Shown here: piece after piece, positions 28,017 through 36,517 of the stretch
How the letters are laid out: each line of letters opens with the position of its first letter
How positions within the stretch are numbered: the stretch's first letter is position 1
Origin: an uncultured Burkholderiales bacterium
GTDB taxonomy: Bacteria > Pseudomonadota > Gammaproteobacteria > Burkholderiales > Casimicrobiaceae
Length of the DNA stretch: 51,334 nucleotides
Assembly: GCA_937944385.1 (NCBI GenBank)
Contig: CALDYQ010000025.1
Span: forward strand, 1 to 51,334
Direction: 5' to 3'
Program-made: the position numbers and the translations under genes
The notes under the pieces: generated by a model
Told to the model about the DNA's origin: nothing
Seen by the model: only the letters and a program-made list of their open reading frames with translations
Databases searched by the model: none

Positions 28017-29393
28017 ATGAGCCTGACCCTCTACGACACCTGGAGCCGAAGCCTACGTGAGTTCGTCCCGCTTACCCCGGGGCGGGTTGGGCTCTACACC
28101 TGCGGGCCGACGGTCTACAACTACGCGCACATCGGCAACCTCCGGACCTATCTCTTCGAGGACGGCCTAAAGCGCGTGCTCCGGCTCAATGGCTACGCGG
28201 TCGAACATGTGATGAACATCACCGACGTCGGGCATCTAGTCTCCGACGCCGACGACGGCGAAGACAAGATGGAGGCGGGCTCGCGGCGTACCGGCCAGAG
28301 CGCATGGACGATCGCCGCGCTCTACACCGAAGCCTTTCGGGCGGACATGAAGGCCCTCAACATCGAGGAGCCGACCGTTTGGTGCAAGGCCACCGACCAC
28401 ATCGCCGAGCAGATCGCCTTCATCCAGGAGATCGAGAAAAAAGGTTACACCTACCGCACCTCGGACGGCATCTATTTCGATACGTCCAAGCAGCCCGACT
28501 ACGGTTACCTCGGGCGTCTCGACAAGGCGGGGCTTCAGGCCGGTGCGCGGGTCGATCTGGGCGAAAAACGCAACCCGACCGACTACGCACTCTGGAAGTT
28601 CTCGCATCCCGAAGAGAAGCGCCAGATGGAATGGGATTCGCCCTGGGGGCGGGGGTTTCCGGGCTGGCACATCGAGTGCTCGGCCATGGCGCACAAGTAC
28701 CTCGGGGAATTCTTCGACATCCACTGTGGGGGCGAGGACCACATCACAGTGCACCACACGAACGAGATCAGCCAGACCGAGGCCGCCTACGGCACGCGAC
28801 TGGCCAATTACTGGCTGCATGGCTACTTCCTGCTGACGCAGGACGCGAAGATGAGCAAGTCGGCAGGCGAATTTCTGCGCGTGCAGTTGCTCATCGATCG
28901 CGGTTACGATCCCCTGGCCTATCGCTACCTGTCGCTGACCGCGCACTACCGCTCGCAGCTCAACTTCACCTGGGAGGCGCTCGACGCCGCGCAGACCGCA
29001 CTCAACCGCCTTCGGCACGCAGTCCATGCCCTCGGCGAGGCCTCGGCCACGCCGGATGCGGCCGCGGTCGAGCGCTTCATGGCGCGCCTCAACGACGACC
29101 TCAACTTTCCCCAGGCACTCGCTCTCGCGCACGAGGTCATGAAGTCGGACCTCGCCGCACCCGTGAAGCGGGCGACGCTGCTCCACTTCGATCGGGCCTT
29201 CGGTTTGGGGCTCGCGACATGGCAGCCGGCCGAGGTCGCGGTGCCAGAGGCGGTGCGTGCCCTGGCCGAGGCGCGCTGGGTCGCCAGGAGCGCGAAGAAC
29301 TGGGCCGAAGCCGACCGGCTGCGCGCCGAGATCGATGCGCTCGGCTGGGTCATGAAGGACGGCAAGGACGGCTATAGCCTCGAGCGACGCTGA
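28017..29393 (+). CDS. cysS: Cysteine--tRNA ligase
   Basis: Class I synthetase, 458 residues. Zinc ligand Cys29 lies in [18 protein letters not shown] with the HIGH-type motif HIGN at 38-41. GWHIECSAM and [14 protein letters not shown] supply the other zinc/cysteine-site residues, and KMSKS is at 278-282. The gene has no SD; a TGATACT at 27995-28001 could serve as a second, weaker -10 after the terminator. The sequence ([31 protein letters not shown]) belongs to the type seen in several non-proteobacterial groups rather than the CGMTVYDYCHVGHAR type I expect in betaproteobacteria. This suggests transfer or a second copy. Confidence 0.96.
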   Translation: MSLTLYDTWSRSLREFVPLTPGRVGLYTCGPTVYNYAHIGNLRTYLFEDGLKRVLRLNGYAVEHVMNITDVGHLVSDADDGEDKMEAGSRRTGQSAWTIAALYTEAFRADMKALNIEEPTVWCKATDHIAEQIAFIQEIEKKGYTYRTSDGIYFDTSKQPDYGYLGRLDKAGLQAGARVDLGEKRNPTDYALWKFSHPEEKRQMEWDSPWGRGFPGWHIECSAMAHKYLGEFFDIHCGGEDHITVHHTNEISQTEAAYGTRLANYWLHGYFLLTQDAKMSKSAGEFLRVQLLIDRGYDPLAYRYLSLTAHYRSQLNFTWEALDAAQTALNRLRHAVHALGEASATPDAAAVERFMARLNDDLNFPQALALAHEVMKSDLAAPVKRATLLHFDRAFGLGLATWQPAEVAVPEAVRALAEARWVARSAKNWAEADRLRAEIDALGWVMKDGKDGYSLERR

Positions 29394-29485
29394 GGCGCGG
29401 GCGGCGCGGGTTGCGTCGACGCGCGCGAGCGGCTAGAAGCAAGGCATTCGTCTCGATTTCGAGCAACGCGCCACCGCTTGCCATC

Positions 29486-30295
29486 ATGTCCAAGGTCTCC
29501 GCCAAGCCCCCGACCGCGCCCGCGCGGCAACGCTCGACCGTGAGCCAGGTTGGTGCGGCCAGGTTGGTGCGGCCCACCCTGACGCGCGGCGCGGTCGCAG
29601 CCGGCGTGGCTGCCGGCAAGACCGCTCTCGGCACCGCGATGAGCGTGATGCGCGGGGTGGGCGGGCTCGCGGCGAATGCCGGGACGGCGCTTTGGGTTGC
29701 CCAGTCGATCGGTGCCACGATCCGTGCCACGCGCGAGGCTCAGCACCTGTCGCTCAACGATCTGGCCAAACGCGCCGGGGTGTCGAAAAGCGTGCTCTCG
29801 CGCATCGAACAGGGCCTCACGAGTCCGACCGCGGTCATGCTGGCCAAACTCGCCGAAGGGCTCACGGTGTCGCTGTCGCATCTGCTGCGTGCCGATGCCG
29901 GGCCACCCGTCCACATCCAGTCGGAAGCGGAGCAGCCGATCTTCCGCGACCCGAAGACGGGTCTGGTCCGCCGGACGCTCTCACCCGTGAGCCCGGACGC
30001 CACGGTGGAACTCGTCCACAACAGGCTGCCAGTGCGCCGTGCCTCTGGGCTTTTTCCGGCCCATTCGCTCGGCACGCAGGAACACGTCGTCGTCCTCGCC
30101 GGGCAGATCGAGGTCACCGTCGGCAAGCGCAGGTTCATCCTGAATCAAGGCGATGCCGCGCAGTTCGCAGCGGACTTCGAGCACAGCGTTCGCAACGTCG
30201 GCCCGCGGAGGGCGGAATGGCTGCTCGTGATTCACTCGCCGCCTCGTCCCGTGCGGGCTCCCGCACGCCAGCCTTCTCTCGAGGCAGGGCGATAA
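29486..30295 (+). CDS. XRE-family regulator with C-terminal cupin
   Basis: 269 residues if the ATG at 29486 is used (no SD; the start is uncertain). Residues 1-75 are an Ala/Thr-rich extension not usual in this family. The helix-turn-helix spans about 76-135 (IRATREAQHLSLNDLAKRAG, SKSVLSRIEQGLTSPT). The cupin lies at about 180-250 (HSLGTQEHVVVLAGQIEV, LNQGDAAQF). PuuR-like members of this architecture control putrescine and amino-acid catabolism by binding the metabolite in the cupin. Agmatinase, a putrescine-forming enzyme, follows 52 bases downstream, so control of speB is a reasonable guess. Confidence 0.85.
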   Translation: MSKVSAKPPTAPARQRSTVSQVGAARLVRPTLTRGAVAAGVAAGKTALGTAMSVMRGVGGLAANAGTALWVAQSIGATIRATREAQHLSLNDLAKRAGVSKSVLSRIEQGLTSPTAVMLAKLAEGLTVSLSHLLRADAGPPVHIQSEAEQPIFRDPKTGLVRRTLSPVSPDATVELVHNRLPVRRASGLFPAHSLGTQEHVVVLAGQIEVTVGKRRFILNQGDAAQFAADFEHSVRNVGPRRAEWLLVIHSPPRPVRAPARQPSLEAGR

Positions 30296-30347
30296 GCGCG
30301 GCAAGCCAGCAAAACTCAGTTGACGATCCAACACCATCATCGCGCTT

Positions 30348-31295
30348 ATGGTTCACGACAGCTTCGCCTACGCCTTCGACAGCCGCTTCGGCGGCTTTCT
30401 CAATGCGCCACATGCGAGCCTGCATCCCGTGGCGCCGTTCGCGGTCGCCGGGATCGCCTGGGACGGCGCCACCACGCACCGACCCGGCGCCCGACACGGG
30501 CCGAGCGCCATCCGACAGGCCAGTCACATGCGCTGCGATGCAGAGCACCCGCACTTCAACGTGGCCCCGGCCGCAGGCCAGCTGGTCGATTACAGCGACC
30601 TCAGACTTCCGAACACTTCGCTCGAACGGATGCGTGCGGCGCTCGTGCCGCAGGCCCAAGCGCTCATCGCGCGGCACCGGTTGCTCTGGCTCGGAGGCGA
30701 TCACTCGATCACGCTGCCGCTGCTGCATGCGTATCGAGCCCACGTGGGCGAACCGCTCGCGCTCGTGCATTTCGATGCGCATTGCGACACTTGGCAGGAC
30801 CATTTCGGTGAGCCCTCGGGGCACGGCACCTGGGTGTATGAGGCCGCCGAGGCTGGTTTGATCGATCTTGCCGCAACCACACAGATCGGCATCCGCTCAG
30901 CCGGCGAACGGGCCACACGGGAGTATGTTGCTGACCGCGGCGGCCGCATTTTCACCGCACGGGAACTCCGCGGGCTCGAATCGGAAAGCGCGCTCGACCC
31001 AGTAATCGCTCATGTGCGTGAGGTCAGCCGGGGCCGCCCGACCTATCTCACGCTCGACATCGACTGCCTCGATCCCGCCTTCGCGCCCGGGACGGGCACG
31101 CCCGAGCCGGGCGGCCTCACGGTCAATCAGGTGCTCACGCTGCTCGAGGCCTGGGGGGACGTGCCTTGGGTCGGGATGGATCTGTGCGAGGTGAGTCCGC
31201 CGTTCGACCATGCGGAGCTCACGGCCAACGCGGCCTCGGTCCTGGGCTGGACGTGGCTGTGCGGGCAGTTGGCCCGGGGCGCGTCGGTCCGGTGA
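30348..31295 (+). CDS. speB: Agmatinase (ureohydrolase)
   Basis: Hydrolyses agmatine to putrescine and urea with a binuclear Mn centre. 315 residues. All ureohydrolase signatures are intact: LGGDHSI, HFDAHCDTW and LDIDCLDPAFAPGTGTPEPG. The N-terminal region (GIAWDGATTHRPGARHGPSAIRQ) is agmatinase- rather than arginase-like. Guanidinobutyrase or other guanidino-hydrolase activity cannot be excluded. A TTGACG at 30320 is a good -35 but no -10 lies at the right distance. It ends convergently with the RDD gene, 7 bases apart. Confidence 0.93.
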   Translation: MVHDSFAYAFDSRFGGFLNAPHASLHPVAPFAVAGIAWDGATTHRPGARHGPSAIRQASHMRCDAEHPHFNVAPAAGQLVDYSDLRLPNTSLERMRAALVPQAQALIARHRLLWLGGDHSITLPLLHAYRAHVGEPLALVHFDAHCDTWQDHFGEPSGHGTWVYEAAEAGLIDLAATTQIGIRSAGERATREYVADRGGRIFTARELRGLESESALDPVIAHVREVSRGRPTYLTLDIDCLDPAFAPGTGTPEPGGLTVNQVLTLLEAWGDVPWVGMDLCEVSPPFDHAELTANAASVLGWTWLCGQLARGASVR

Positions 31296-31302
31296 GCGCG
31301 CC

Positions 31303-31815
31303 TCAGGCGTCGCTTCGAACAACCCGCGTGCCCGCGATGCGGTCGTGGAGGAACTGCCGATCCTGGTCGACGAACGCCCAGAGGAAATTTGCGAAGAGCG
31401 CGATGAGCCAGACGCCCCCCGCCCCCTGCGTGGCGACGTAGATGGCCAAGGCGAGCAAGGGGCCGATCCAAGTCGCGAAGTAGCGCACCGTCGCGGCCTT
31501 GAGATCGACGGGCTCGATCGAGCGTGCGCGCGCGGGCACGAGCCGCAGGCCCCAGGTCTTGAAGGCAAGTGTGCGCCGTCCGGCCGTCCAGAAGAACAGG
31601 AAGTAAATCCCGAGACTTGCAACGAGGTAGATCTGCTGGAGCGTGGCGACCGGGCCGGAGAGCACCTGCGGTCGGCCAGCGCGGCTCGTCTCGCCCGAGA
31701 ACGCGGCGAAGATGAGCCCGACGATGAAAAGGTAGGCGACGAGAAAGAGCAGTTCGTGAACGAAGGCACCGAAGCGGCGCCAAAGACTGGCGCGTTCGAG
31801 GGCGGGCCCGCTCAT
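31303..31815 (-). CDS. RDD-family membrane protein
   Basis: 170 residues with three to four hydrophobic segments. The family name residues are visible: WRRFGAFVHELLFL near the N terminus, FFWTAGRRTLAFKTWGLRLV in the middle and WAFVDQDRQFLHDRIAGTRVV at the C terminus. The function of RDD proteins is mostly unknown (some are Na+/H+ antiporters). The ATG overlaps the stop of the upstream paaG (ATGA on the minus strand), so the two are translationally coupled. It has no obvious tie to phenylacetate metabolism. Confidence 0.88.
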   Translation of the reverse strand: MSGPALERASLWRRFGAFVHELLFLVAYLFIVGLIFAAFSGETSRAGRPQVLSGPVATLQQIYLVASLGIYFLFFWTAGRRTLAFKTWGLRLVPARARSIEPVDLKAATVRYFATWIGPLLALAIYVATQGAGGVWLIALFANFLWAFVDQDRQFLHDRIAGTRVVRSDA

Positions 31816-32594
31816 CGCCCGCTGAAGCGCGGCGTGCGCTTTTCGAGGAAGGCCGCGACCCCTTCGCGGTAGTCCTGCGACAGGCCGCATTCGCGCATGA
31901 GGCGCGCCTCGAGCGCAAGCTGTTCGTCGAGACGATGGTCGAGGCTTGCGGCGAGCGCGCGCTTGGTCTGGGCATAGCCAAAGGTCGGCCCGCTTGCAAG
32001 CTGGGCGGCCAGCCTGTCGATATGGGCCGCGAATTCGGCATCCGGAACCCATTCCCAGATGAGCCCCCACTCGGCCGCCTGGCGGGCCGAGAGTTTCTCG
32101 CCGAGAAGGGCGAGCCCGAGTGCCCGCGCGCGCCCGACGAGCCGCGGGAGGTGGTAGCTGCCCCCAGTGTCGGGGATGAGCCCGAGCTTGCAGAACGGCT
32201 GGATGAAGCTTGCGCTCTCGGCCGCGATCACGAGGTCGCAGGCGAGGGCGAGATTGGCTCCCGCGCCGGCCGCAACACCATTGACCGCGGCAATGACCGG
32301 CATCGGTAGCGCAGCCAGTCGCCTGACGAGTGGCGCATAGTTGCGCTCGACCGACTCGCCGAGATCGGGTGGCGTTCCGTCGGCCGCGACCGTGCGATCG
32401 TTCAGGTCCTGCCCGGCACAAAAGGCGCGACCGGCCCCGGTGATGACGAGCACGCGCGCTCCGTGGGCTTCTACCTGGTCGAGCGCTCGGCGTAATTCGG
32501 CATGCATGCTCTCGGTGAAACTGTTCAACCGCTCGGGGCGGTTCAACGCGATCCGGGCTTGGTCAGCGGCAAGGGAGAGGAGGATGTCGGACAT
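31812..32594 (-). CDS. paaG: 1,2-epoxyphenylacetyl-CoA isomerase (enoyl-CoA hydratase family)
   Basis: 260 residues of the crotonase superfamily. It converts the ring-1,2-epoxide made by PaaABCE to the oxepin-CoA. Family sequences: IALNRPERLNSFTESMHAELR, GAGRAFCAGQDLNDR (oxyanion-hole region), NGVAAGAGANLALACDLVIAA and FCKLGLIPDTGGSYHLPRLVG, which carries an Asp where hydratases have Glu, as in PaaG. The start was placed at MSDILLSLA; no SD. It is divergent from paaA across a control region with a palindromic operator. Confidence 0.92.
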   Translation of the reverse strand: MSDILLSLAADQARIALNRPERLNSFTESMHAELRRALDQVEAHGARVLVITGAGRAFCAGQDLNDRTVAADGTPPDLGESVERNYAPLVRRLAALPMPVIAAVNGVAAGAGANLALACDLVIAAESASFIQPFCKLGLIPDTGGSYHLPRLVGRARALGLALLGEKLSARQAAEWGLIWEWVPDAEFAAHIDRLAAQLASGPTFGYAQTKRALAASLDHRLDEQLALEARLMRECGLSQDYREGVAAFLEKRTPRFSGR

Positions 32595-32671
32595 GTCTCG
32601 GGGGGAGGAGCTGCTTGCGGCAGGGTGCAATCCGGCAGGGCTGCTCGGGGTGGGGCTTCGAGCGGGTCGCA

Positions 32672-32700
32672 TTGACCGACCGGTCGGTCGGGAATACTAT
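32672..32700 (+). promoter_or_regulatory. paaA promoter with palindromic PaaR-type operator
   Basis: TTGACC (32672-32677) and TACTAT (32695-32700) are 17 bases apart, the best sigma70 promoter in the window, reading toward paaA. The perfect palindrome ACCGACCGGTCGGT (32675-32688; 16 bp with flanking G/C) overlaps the -35 and fills most of the spacer. A TetR-family repressor bound there would block RNA polymerase. PaaR, encoded at 35897, is the obvious ligand, with phenylacetyl-CoA as the likely inducer from family knowledge. Confidence 0.85.
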
Positions 32701-32754
32701 CTCGTTGCGACCCGGGGTGTCATCCGGGGTGAGCTTTGACTCGGGAGAGGCCGT

Positions 32755-33771
32755 ATGTATACCCAAGCCATGGATCTCGATCGTAGCGCGACGCCAGCCG
32801 ACGCAACGTTCACAAGCGAGGAGCAGGCGTTCAATGCTCGCATCGCACGGGACGAGAAGATCGAGCCCAACGACTGGATGCCCGAATCCTATCGGAGCAC
32901 GCTCATCCGCCAGATCTCGCAGCATGCGCATTCCGAGGTGGTGGGCATGTTGCCCGAGGGTGGCTGGATCACGCGTGCGCCGTCGCTCAAGCGCAAGGAA
33001 ATCCTGCTTGCCAAGGTGCAGGACGAAGGCGGTCATGGTCTCTATCTCTACGCCGCCGCCGAAACGCTGGGCGTCTGCCGCGCCGAGCTGATCGACGCGC
33101 TCCACTCGGGCAGGGCGAAATACTCGAGCATCTTCAACTACCCGACGCTCACCTGGGCGGACATCGGCATGATCGGCTGGCTCGTCGATGGCGCGGCAAT
33201 CATGAACCAGGTTCCGCTCTGCCGCTGCAGCTACGGCCCCTACGCAAGGGCGATGATCCGCATCTGCAAGGAGGAGTCGTTCCACCAGCGGCAGGGTTTC
33301 GACATCGTGCACACGCTCGTGCGCGGCACACCTGAGCAGCGCCGGATGGCGCAGGAGTCGCTCGAGCGCTGGTGGTGGCCGACACTCATGATGTTCGGGC
33401 CGCACGACAAGGATTCGACGCACACGGCGCAGGCCACAGCCTGGGGCATCAAGCGCATCACCAATGATGATCTGCGGCAGAAGTTCGTCGATGTCACCGT
33501 GCCGCAGGCGGAATACTTGGGCCTCGAGATTCCCGATCCCGAGCTGCGCTGGAACCCCGAGCGGGGGCATTACGACTTCGGGCCGATCCCGTGGGATGAG
33601 TTCTGGCGCGTGGTCAAGGGCGATGGACCGTGCAACAAGGAACGCATGGCGGCCCGGATCCAAGCCTTCGAGGAGGGGCGCTGGGTGCGCGAGGCTGCCG
33701 CGGCACATGCAGCAAAGGCGCGCGCCCGCGCCGCTGCCGCAAGCGTGGCGTCTGAGGAGGCTGCGGCGTGA
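32755..33771 (+). CDS. paaA: Ring-1,2-phenylacetyl-CoA epoxidase subunit A (catalytic)
   Basis: 338-residue di-iron catalytic subunit of the multicomponent epoxidase that opens aerobic phenylacetate degradation. The sequence [47 protein letters not shown] and [14 protein letters not shown] includes the Glu/His metal ligands (E-x2-H patterns) of the ferritin-like bundle. The ATG at 32755 has a GGGAGAGG SD four bases upstream and the usual MYTQAM start. The last 35 residues are Ala/Arg-rich. Its stop overlaps the paaB GTG. Confidence 0.97.
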   Translation: MYTQAMDLDRSATPADATFTSEEQAFNARIARDEKIEPNDWMPESYRSTLIRQISQHAHSEVVGMLPEGGWITRAPSLKRKEILLAKVQDEGGHGLYLYAAAETLGVCRAELIDALHSGRAKYSSIFNYPTLTWADIGMIGWLVDGAAIMNQVPLCRCSYGPYARAMIRICKEESFHQRQGFDIVHTLVRGTPEQRRMAQESLERWWWPTLMMFGPHDKDSTHTAQATAWGIKRITNDDLRQKFVDVTVPQAEYLGLEIPDPELRWNPERGHYDFGPIPWDEFWRVVKGDGPCNKERMAARIQAFEEGRWVREAAAAHAAKARARAAAASVASEEAAA

Positions 33772-34061
33772 GCGCATCGGGGCAGGACTGGCCGCTCTGG
33801 GAGGTGTTCATCCGTTCCCGGCAGGGGCTCGACCACAAGCACGTGGGGAGCCTGCACGCCGCCGATGCGGCGCAGGCGATCGCGCTTGCGCGCGACGTCT
33901 ACACGCGGCGGCAGGAAGGCGTGTCGATCTGGGTCGTTCCCTCGGCGGCCATTACCGCGAGTGATCCGGGACAAAAGGCGGAGAACTTCGATCCGATGGC
34001 GAGCAAGATCTACCGCCATCCGACCTTCTACGACATTCCAGACGAGATCGGGCACATGTGA
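33768..34061 (+). CDS. paaB: Phenylacetyl-CoA epoxidase subunit B
   Basis: 97-residue small subunit, essential for epoxidase assembly. [22 protein letters not shown] at the N terminus and [18 protein letters not shown] at the C terminus are diagnostic. GTG start overlapping the paaA stop (GTGA). Confidence 0.95.
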   Translation: MSASGQDWPLWEVFIRSRQGLDHKHVGSLHAADAAQAIALARDVYTRRQEGVSIWVVPSAAITASDPGQKAENFDPMASKIYRHPTFYDIPDEIGHM

Positions 34062-34783
34062 TGAATGACCAGGGGCGCGTTTCGCAGGACGATCTGCTGT
34101 GTCTGGCCGACAGCTGCCTCCTGCTCGGACACCGGCTGAGCGAATGGTGCGGTCATGGCCCGATCCTCGAGGAAGACATCGCGCTCACGAACTGCGCACT
34201 CGACCTGCTCGGGCAGTGTCGACGGCTCTATCAGCTCGTCGCCGCGCGTGAGGGTGGCGGGCAGACCGAGGACCGGCTCGCCTACCTGCGCGATCCGGAT
34301 GCGTTCGGCAACGTCCCTCTGGCCGCGCTGCCCAATGGTGATTACGCGCAGACGATGCTCCGGGCCTGGATGCTTGGCCTTTGGTTCAGCGTCGTCTGGG
34401 AGCGCCTCGCAAGCGCGGCCGATGCCGAACTCGCCGCGATCGCTCGTGACGCCGTGAAAGAGGCGCATGGGCTCGTGCGCCATGCCGGCGGGTGGGTCGT
34501 GCGCTTCGGCGATGGGACCGAGGAGTCGCGTCATCGACTCCTCGCTGCGGCGGAGCGGCTCGCGCACTGGATCGTTGCGCTCGAGGAAATCGACGTGGCG
34601 GGCATACCGGGCGCGCGGATCGCCCTTGAAGTCGCCGAACGCGCCCGCGAGGTTGCCGAGCGGGCCAACTTGCCGCCCTTCACTGCTGCACACCCGAGCC
34701 CGCTCGATCCCGTCGAGGCCCGGCGCGAACTGCTCGCCGAGATGCAGGCCCTGCCGCGCCAGCATCCCGAGGCCGTCTGGTAG
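34061..34783 (+). CDS. paaC: Phenylacetyl-CoA epoxidase subunit C (structural)
   Basis: 240-residue non-catalytic ferritin-like partner of PaaA. LADSCLLLGHRLSEWCGHGPILEEDIALTN and VVRFGDGTEESRHR are family landmarks. It is slightly shorter than usual (about 250) and its last third is less conserved-looking (AHPSPLDPVEARRELLAEMQ in place of the usual His-rich segment). ATG at 34061 gives a TGATG overlap with paaB; an in-frame GTG one codon earlier is possible. paaD, normally next, is missing. Confidence 0.92.
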   Translation: MNDQGRVSQDDLLCLADSCLLLGHRLSEWCGHGPILEEDIALTNCALDLLGQCRRLYQLVAAREGGGQTEDRLAYLRDPDAFGNVPLAALPNGDYAQTMLRAWMLGLWFSVVWERLASAADAELAAIARDAVKEAHGLVRHAGGWVVRFGDGTEESRHRLLAAAERLAHWIVALEEIDVAGIPGARIALEVAERAREVAERANLPPFTAAHPSPLDPVEARRELLAEMQALPRQHPEAVW

Positions 34784-34792
34784 CGGGCAGCC

Positions 34793-35884
34793 ATGCGCTG
34801 GTATGCCCTCCCTGTGGCCGAGATCCGGCCCGAAACCGACGATGCCGTATCCGTGCGCTTCGAGGTCCCCGCGCAAGACCGGGCCGCCTTCGCGTTTTCG
34901 GCCGGACAGTTCCTTACCCTCCGGGCGGTCGTCGAGGGCGAAGAATGTCGTCGCTCCTACTCCCTGTGTTCGACACCGGCCTCGGGCGAATGGCGTATCG
35001 GGGTCAAGCGGGTGCCGGGCGGTCGCCTCTCCAACTGGGTGGCTGACACGCTCCGGGTGGGAGACCAAGTCGAGGTCCTGCCGCCCGATGGGCGTTTCAT
35101 CTACCGACCCGCCGCAGGGCCGGAACGGCTGCTCCTGATCGCAGCGGGCAGCGGCATCACGCCGATCCTCGCGATCGCGACGACCGCGCTCACCGAAAAC
35201 CCCGCCGCGCAGGTTACGCTGCTCTACGGCAACCGTCGCGTCCGCGACATCCTCTTCAAGGAGGAGCTCGAGGACTTGCGCGATCGTCATCACACACGCT
35301 TTCACGTGATCCACTGCCTCTCGCGCGAAGCGCAGGAAGCGCCGCTCAACGAGGGGCGCATCGATGCCGCGAAGCTCGCGCGCCTCTTCGCCACGCTCAT
35401 CGACCCCGGGGGCCTGACCGGCGTCTACGTCTGCGGGCCCGGCGATCTGGCCGAGACGGCCACGGTGGCCGCCCGCGCGGCGGGGGTTGCGGCGGAGCGC
35501 ATCCACCGGGAACACTTCACCGCACCGGGAAGCCCACAGCCGGTGGCTCCGCCGAAGGCGGTCGCCGGCCTGCCGGGCCCTTCCGGCGCCTCCGCCGGTT
35601 GCCGCGCCCGCGTACGGCTCACAGCGGACGGGCTCACGCGCGAGTTCGAGCTCGCCGAGGATGGCCCCGTGCTTCTCGACGCTGCGCTCGCCGCCGGCGC
35701 GGATCTTCCCTTCTCCTGCAAGTCCGGCGTGTGCTGCACCTGCCGGGCGAAGGTGCTCGAAGGCCGCGTCCGCATGGACGCCAATTGGACGCTCGAGCCG
35801 CACGAGGTCGAGGCCGGCTTCGTGCTCACCTGCCAGGCCCATCCGGTTTCGGATACGCTCGTCGTTTCCTTCGACGAGCGTTGA
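34793..35884 (+). CDS. paaE: Phenylacetyl-CoA epoxidase reductase subunit E
   Basis: 363-residue NADPH-dependent reductase that feeds electrons to PaaA. An N-terminal FAD-binding barrel has RRSYSLCSTP. The nucleotide-binding domain has AAGSGITPILAI, LLYGNRRVRDILFKEELEDL and VYVCGPGDL. After a Pro/Ala-rich linker (about 250-265) comes a plant-type [2Fe-2S] ferredoxin with Cys309, Cys314, Cys317 in CKSGVCCTC and the fourth, Cys347, in LTCQAHP. All parts are complete. Confidence 0.96.
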   Translation: MRWYALPVAEIRPETDDAVSVRFEVPAQDRAAFAFSAGQFLTLRAVVEGEECRRSYSLCSTPASGEWRIGVKRVPGGRLSNWVADTLRVGDQVEVLPPDGRFIYRPAAGPERLLLIAAGSGITPILAIATTALTENPAAQVTLLYGNRRVRDILFKEELEDLRDRHHTRFHVIHCLSREAQEAPLNEGRIDAAKLARLFATLIDPGGLTGVYVCGPGDLAETATVAARAAGVAAERIHREHFTAPGSPQPVAPPKAVAGLPGPSGASAGCRARVRLTADGLTREFELAEDGPVLLDAALAAGADLPFSCKSGVCCTCRAKVLEGRVRMDANWTLEPHEVEAGFVLTCQAHPVSDTLVVSFDER

Positions 35885-35896
35885 CCCTCCGTCCTC

Positions 35897-36517
35897 ATGC
35901 CCCGAGGCATCTCCGCCGAACACCGTGCGCAACGCGAGGCGATCCTCCGGACGGCGGCCCACGCCTTTGCTGAACGCGGCTACCTGAGCACGACCATGGC
36001 GCAGCTCGCTGAGCGGTGCGAGGTCTCGAAGAGCCTGCTCTATCACTATTACCCGTCGAAGGATGCGATCCTGTTCGACCTCACGTCGGGCTACATGAAG
36101 CGACTCGCCTCGCTCGTCGATGCGGTCGAAGCGCTGGGCCTGCCGGCGCGCGAGTCGCTCGCGGAGCTCGTGCGGCGGTTCGTAGCCGAGTATGAGACCT
36201 CGCGTGAGCATCACGTCGTGCTGCTCAACGATGTGCGCTTCCTGCCCGAGCCCGAGCGCGCCAAAGTCATCGGGCTCGAGCGACGCGTGGTCGATGCCTT
36301 CGCGCGTCTGATTGCGGCGACCTATAGCATTGACGTCAAACAGGCGAAGGTGCTCACGATGTCGATCTTCGGCATGATCAACTGGACCTTCACCTGGTTG
36401 CGACCGGGCGGGCCGCTCACCTACCCCGAGTTCGGCGAGACGGTGGTGGGCCTGCTCGAAGGTGGTTTGAACGAGGGCGCCGCGCGCCTGAAGAAGATGA
36501 GGAAACCCAGTCGATGA
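35897..36517 (+). CDS. paaR: TetR-family regulator, probable PaaR repressor
   Basis: 206 residues. The N-terminal TetR helix-turn-helix (ILRTAAHAFAERGYLSTTMA, CEVSKSLLYHYYPSKDAIL) is followed by a helical ligand domain. It sits inside the paa operon, 12 bases after paaE and overlapping paaF by 4 bases. With the palindromic site in the paaA promoter this fits the PaaR repressors of betaproteobacteria that respond to phenylacetyl-CoA. Being inside the operon, it would be autoregulated. Confidence 0.85.
   Translation: MPRGISAEHRAQREAILRTAAHAFAERGYLSTTMAQLAERCEVSKSLLYHYYPSKDAILFDLTSGYMKRLASLVDAVEALGLPARESLAELVRRFVAEYETSREHHVVLLNDVRFLPEPERAKVIGLERRVVDAFARLIAATYSIDVKQAKVLTMSIFGMINWTFTWLRPGGPLTYPEFGETVVGLLEGGLNEGAARLKKMRKPSR

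Noticed and set aside
32615-33091. Plus-strand frame 32615-33091 across the paa control region
   Set aside because: It overlaps the operator/promoter and the first third of paaA in another frame and has no recognisable motif.
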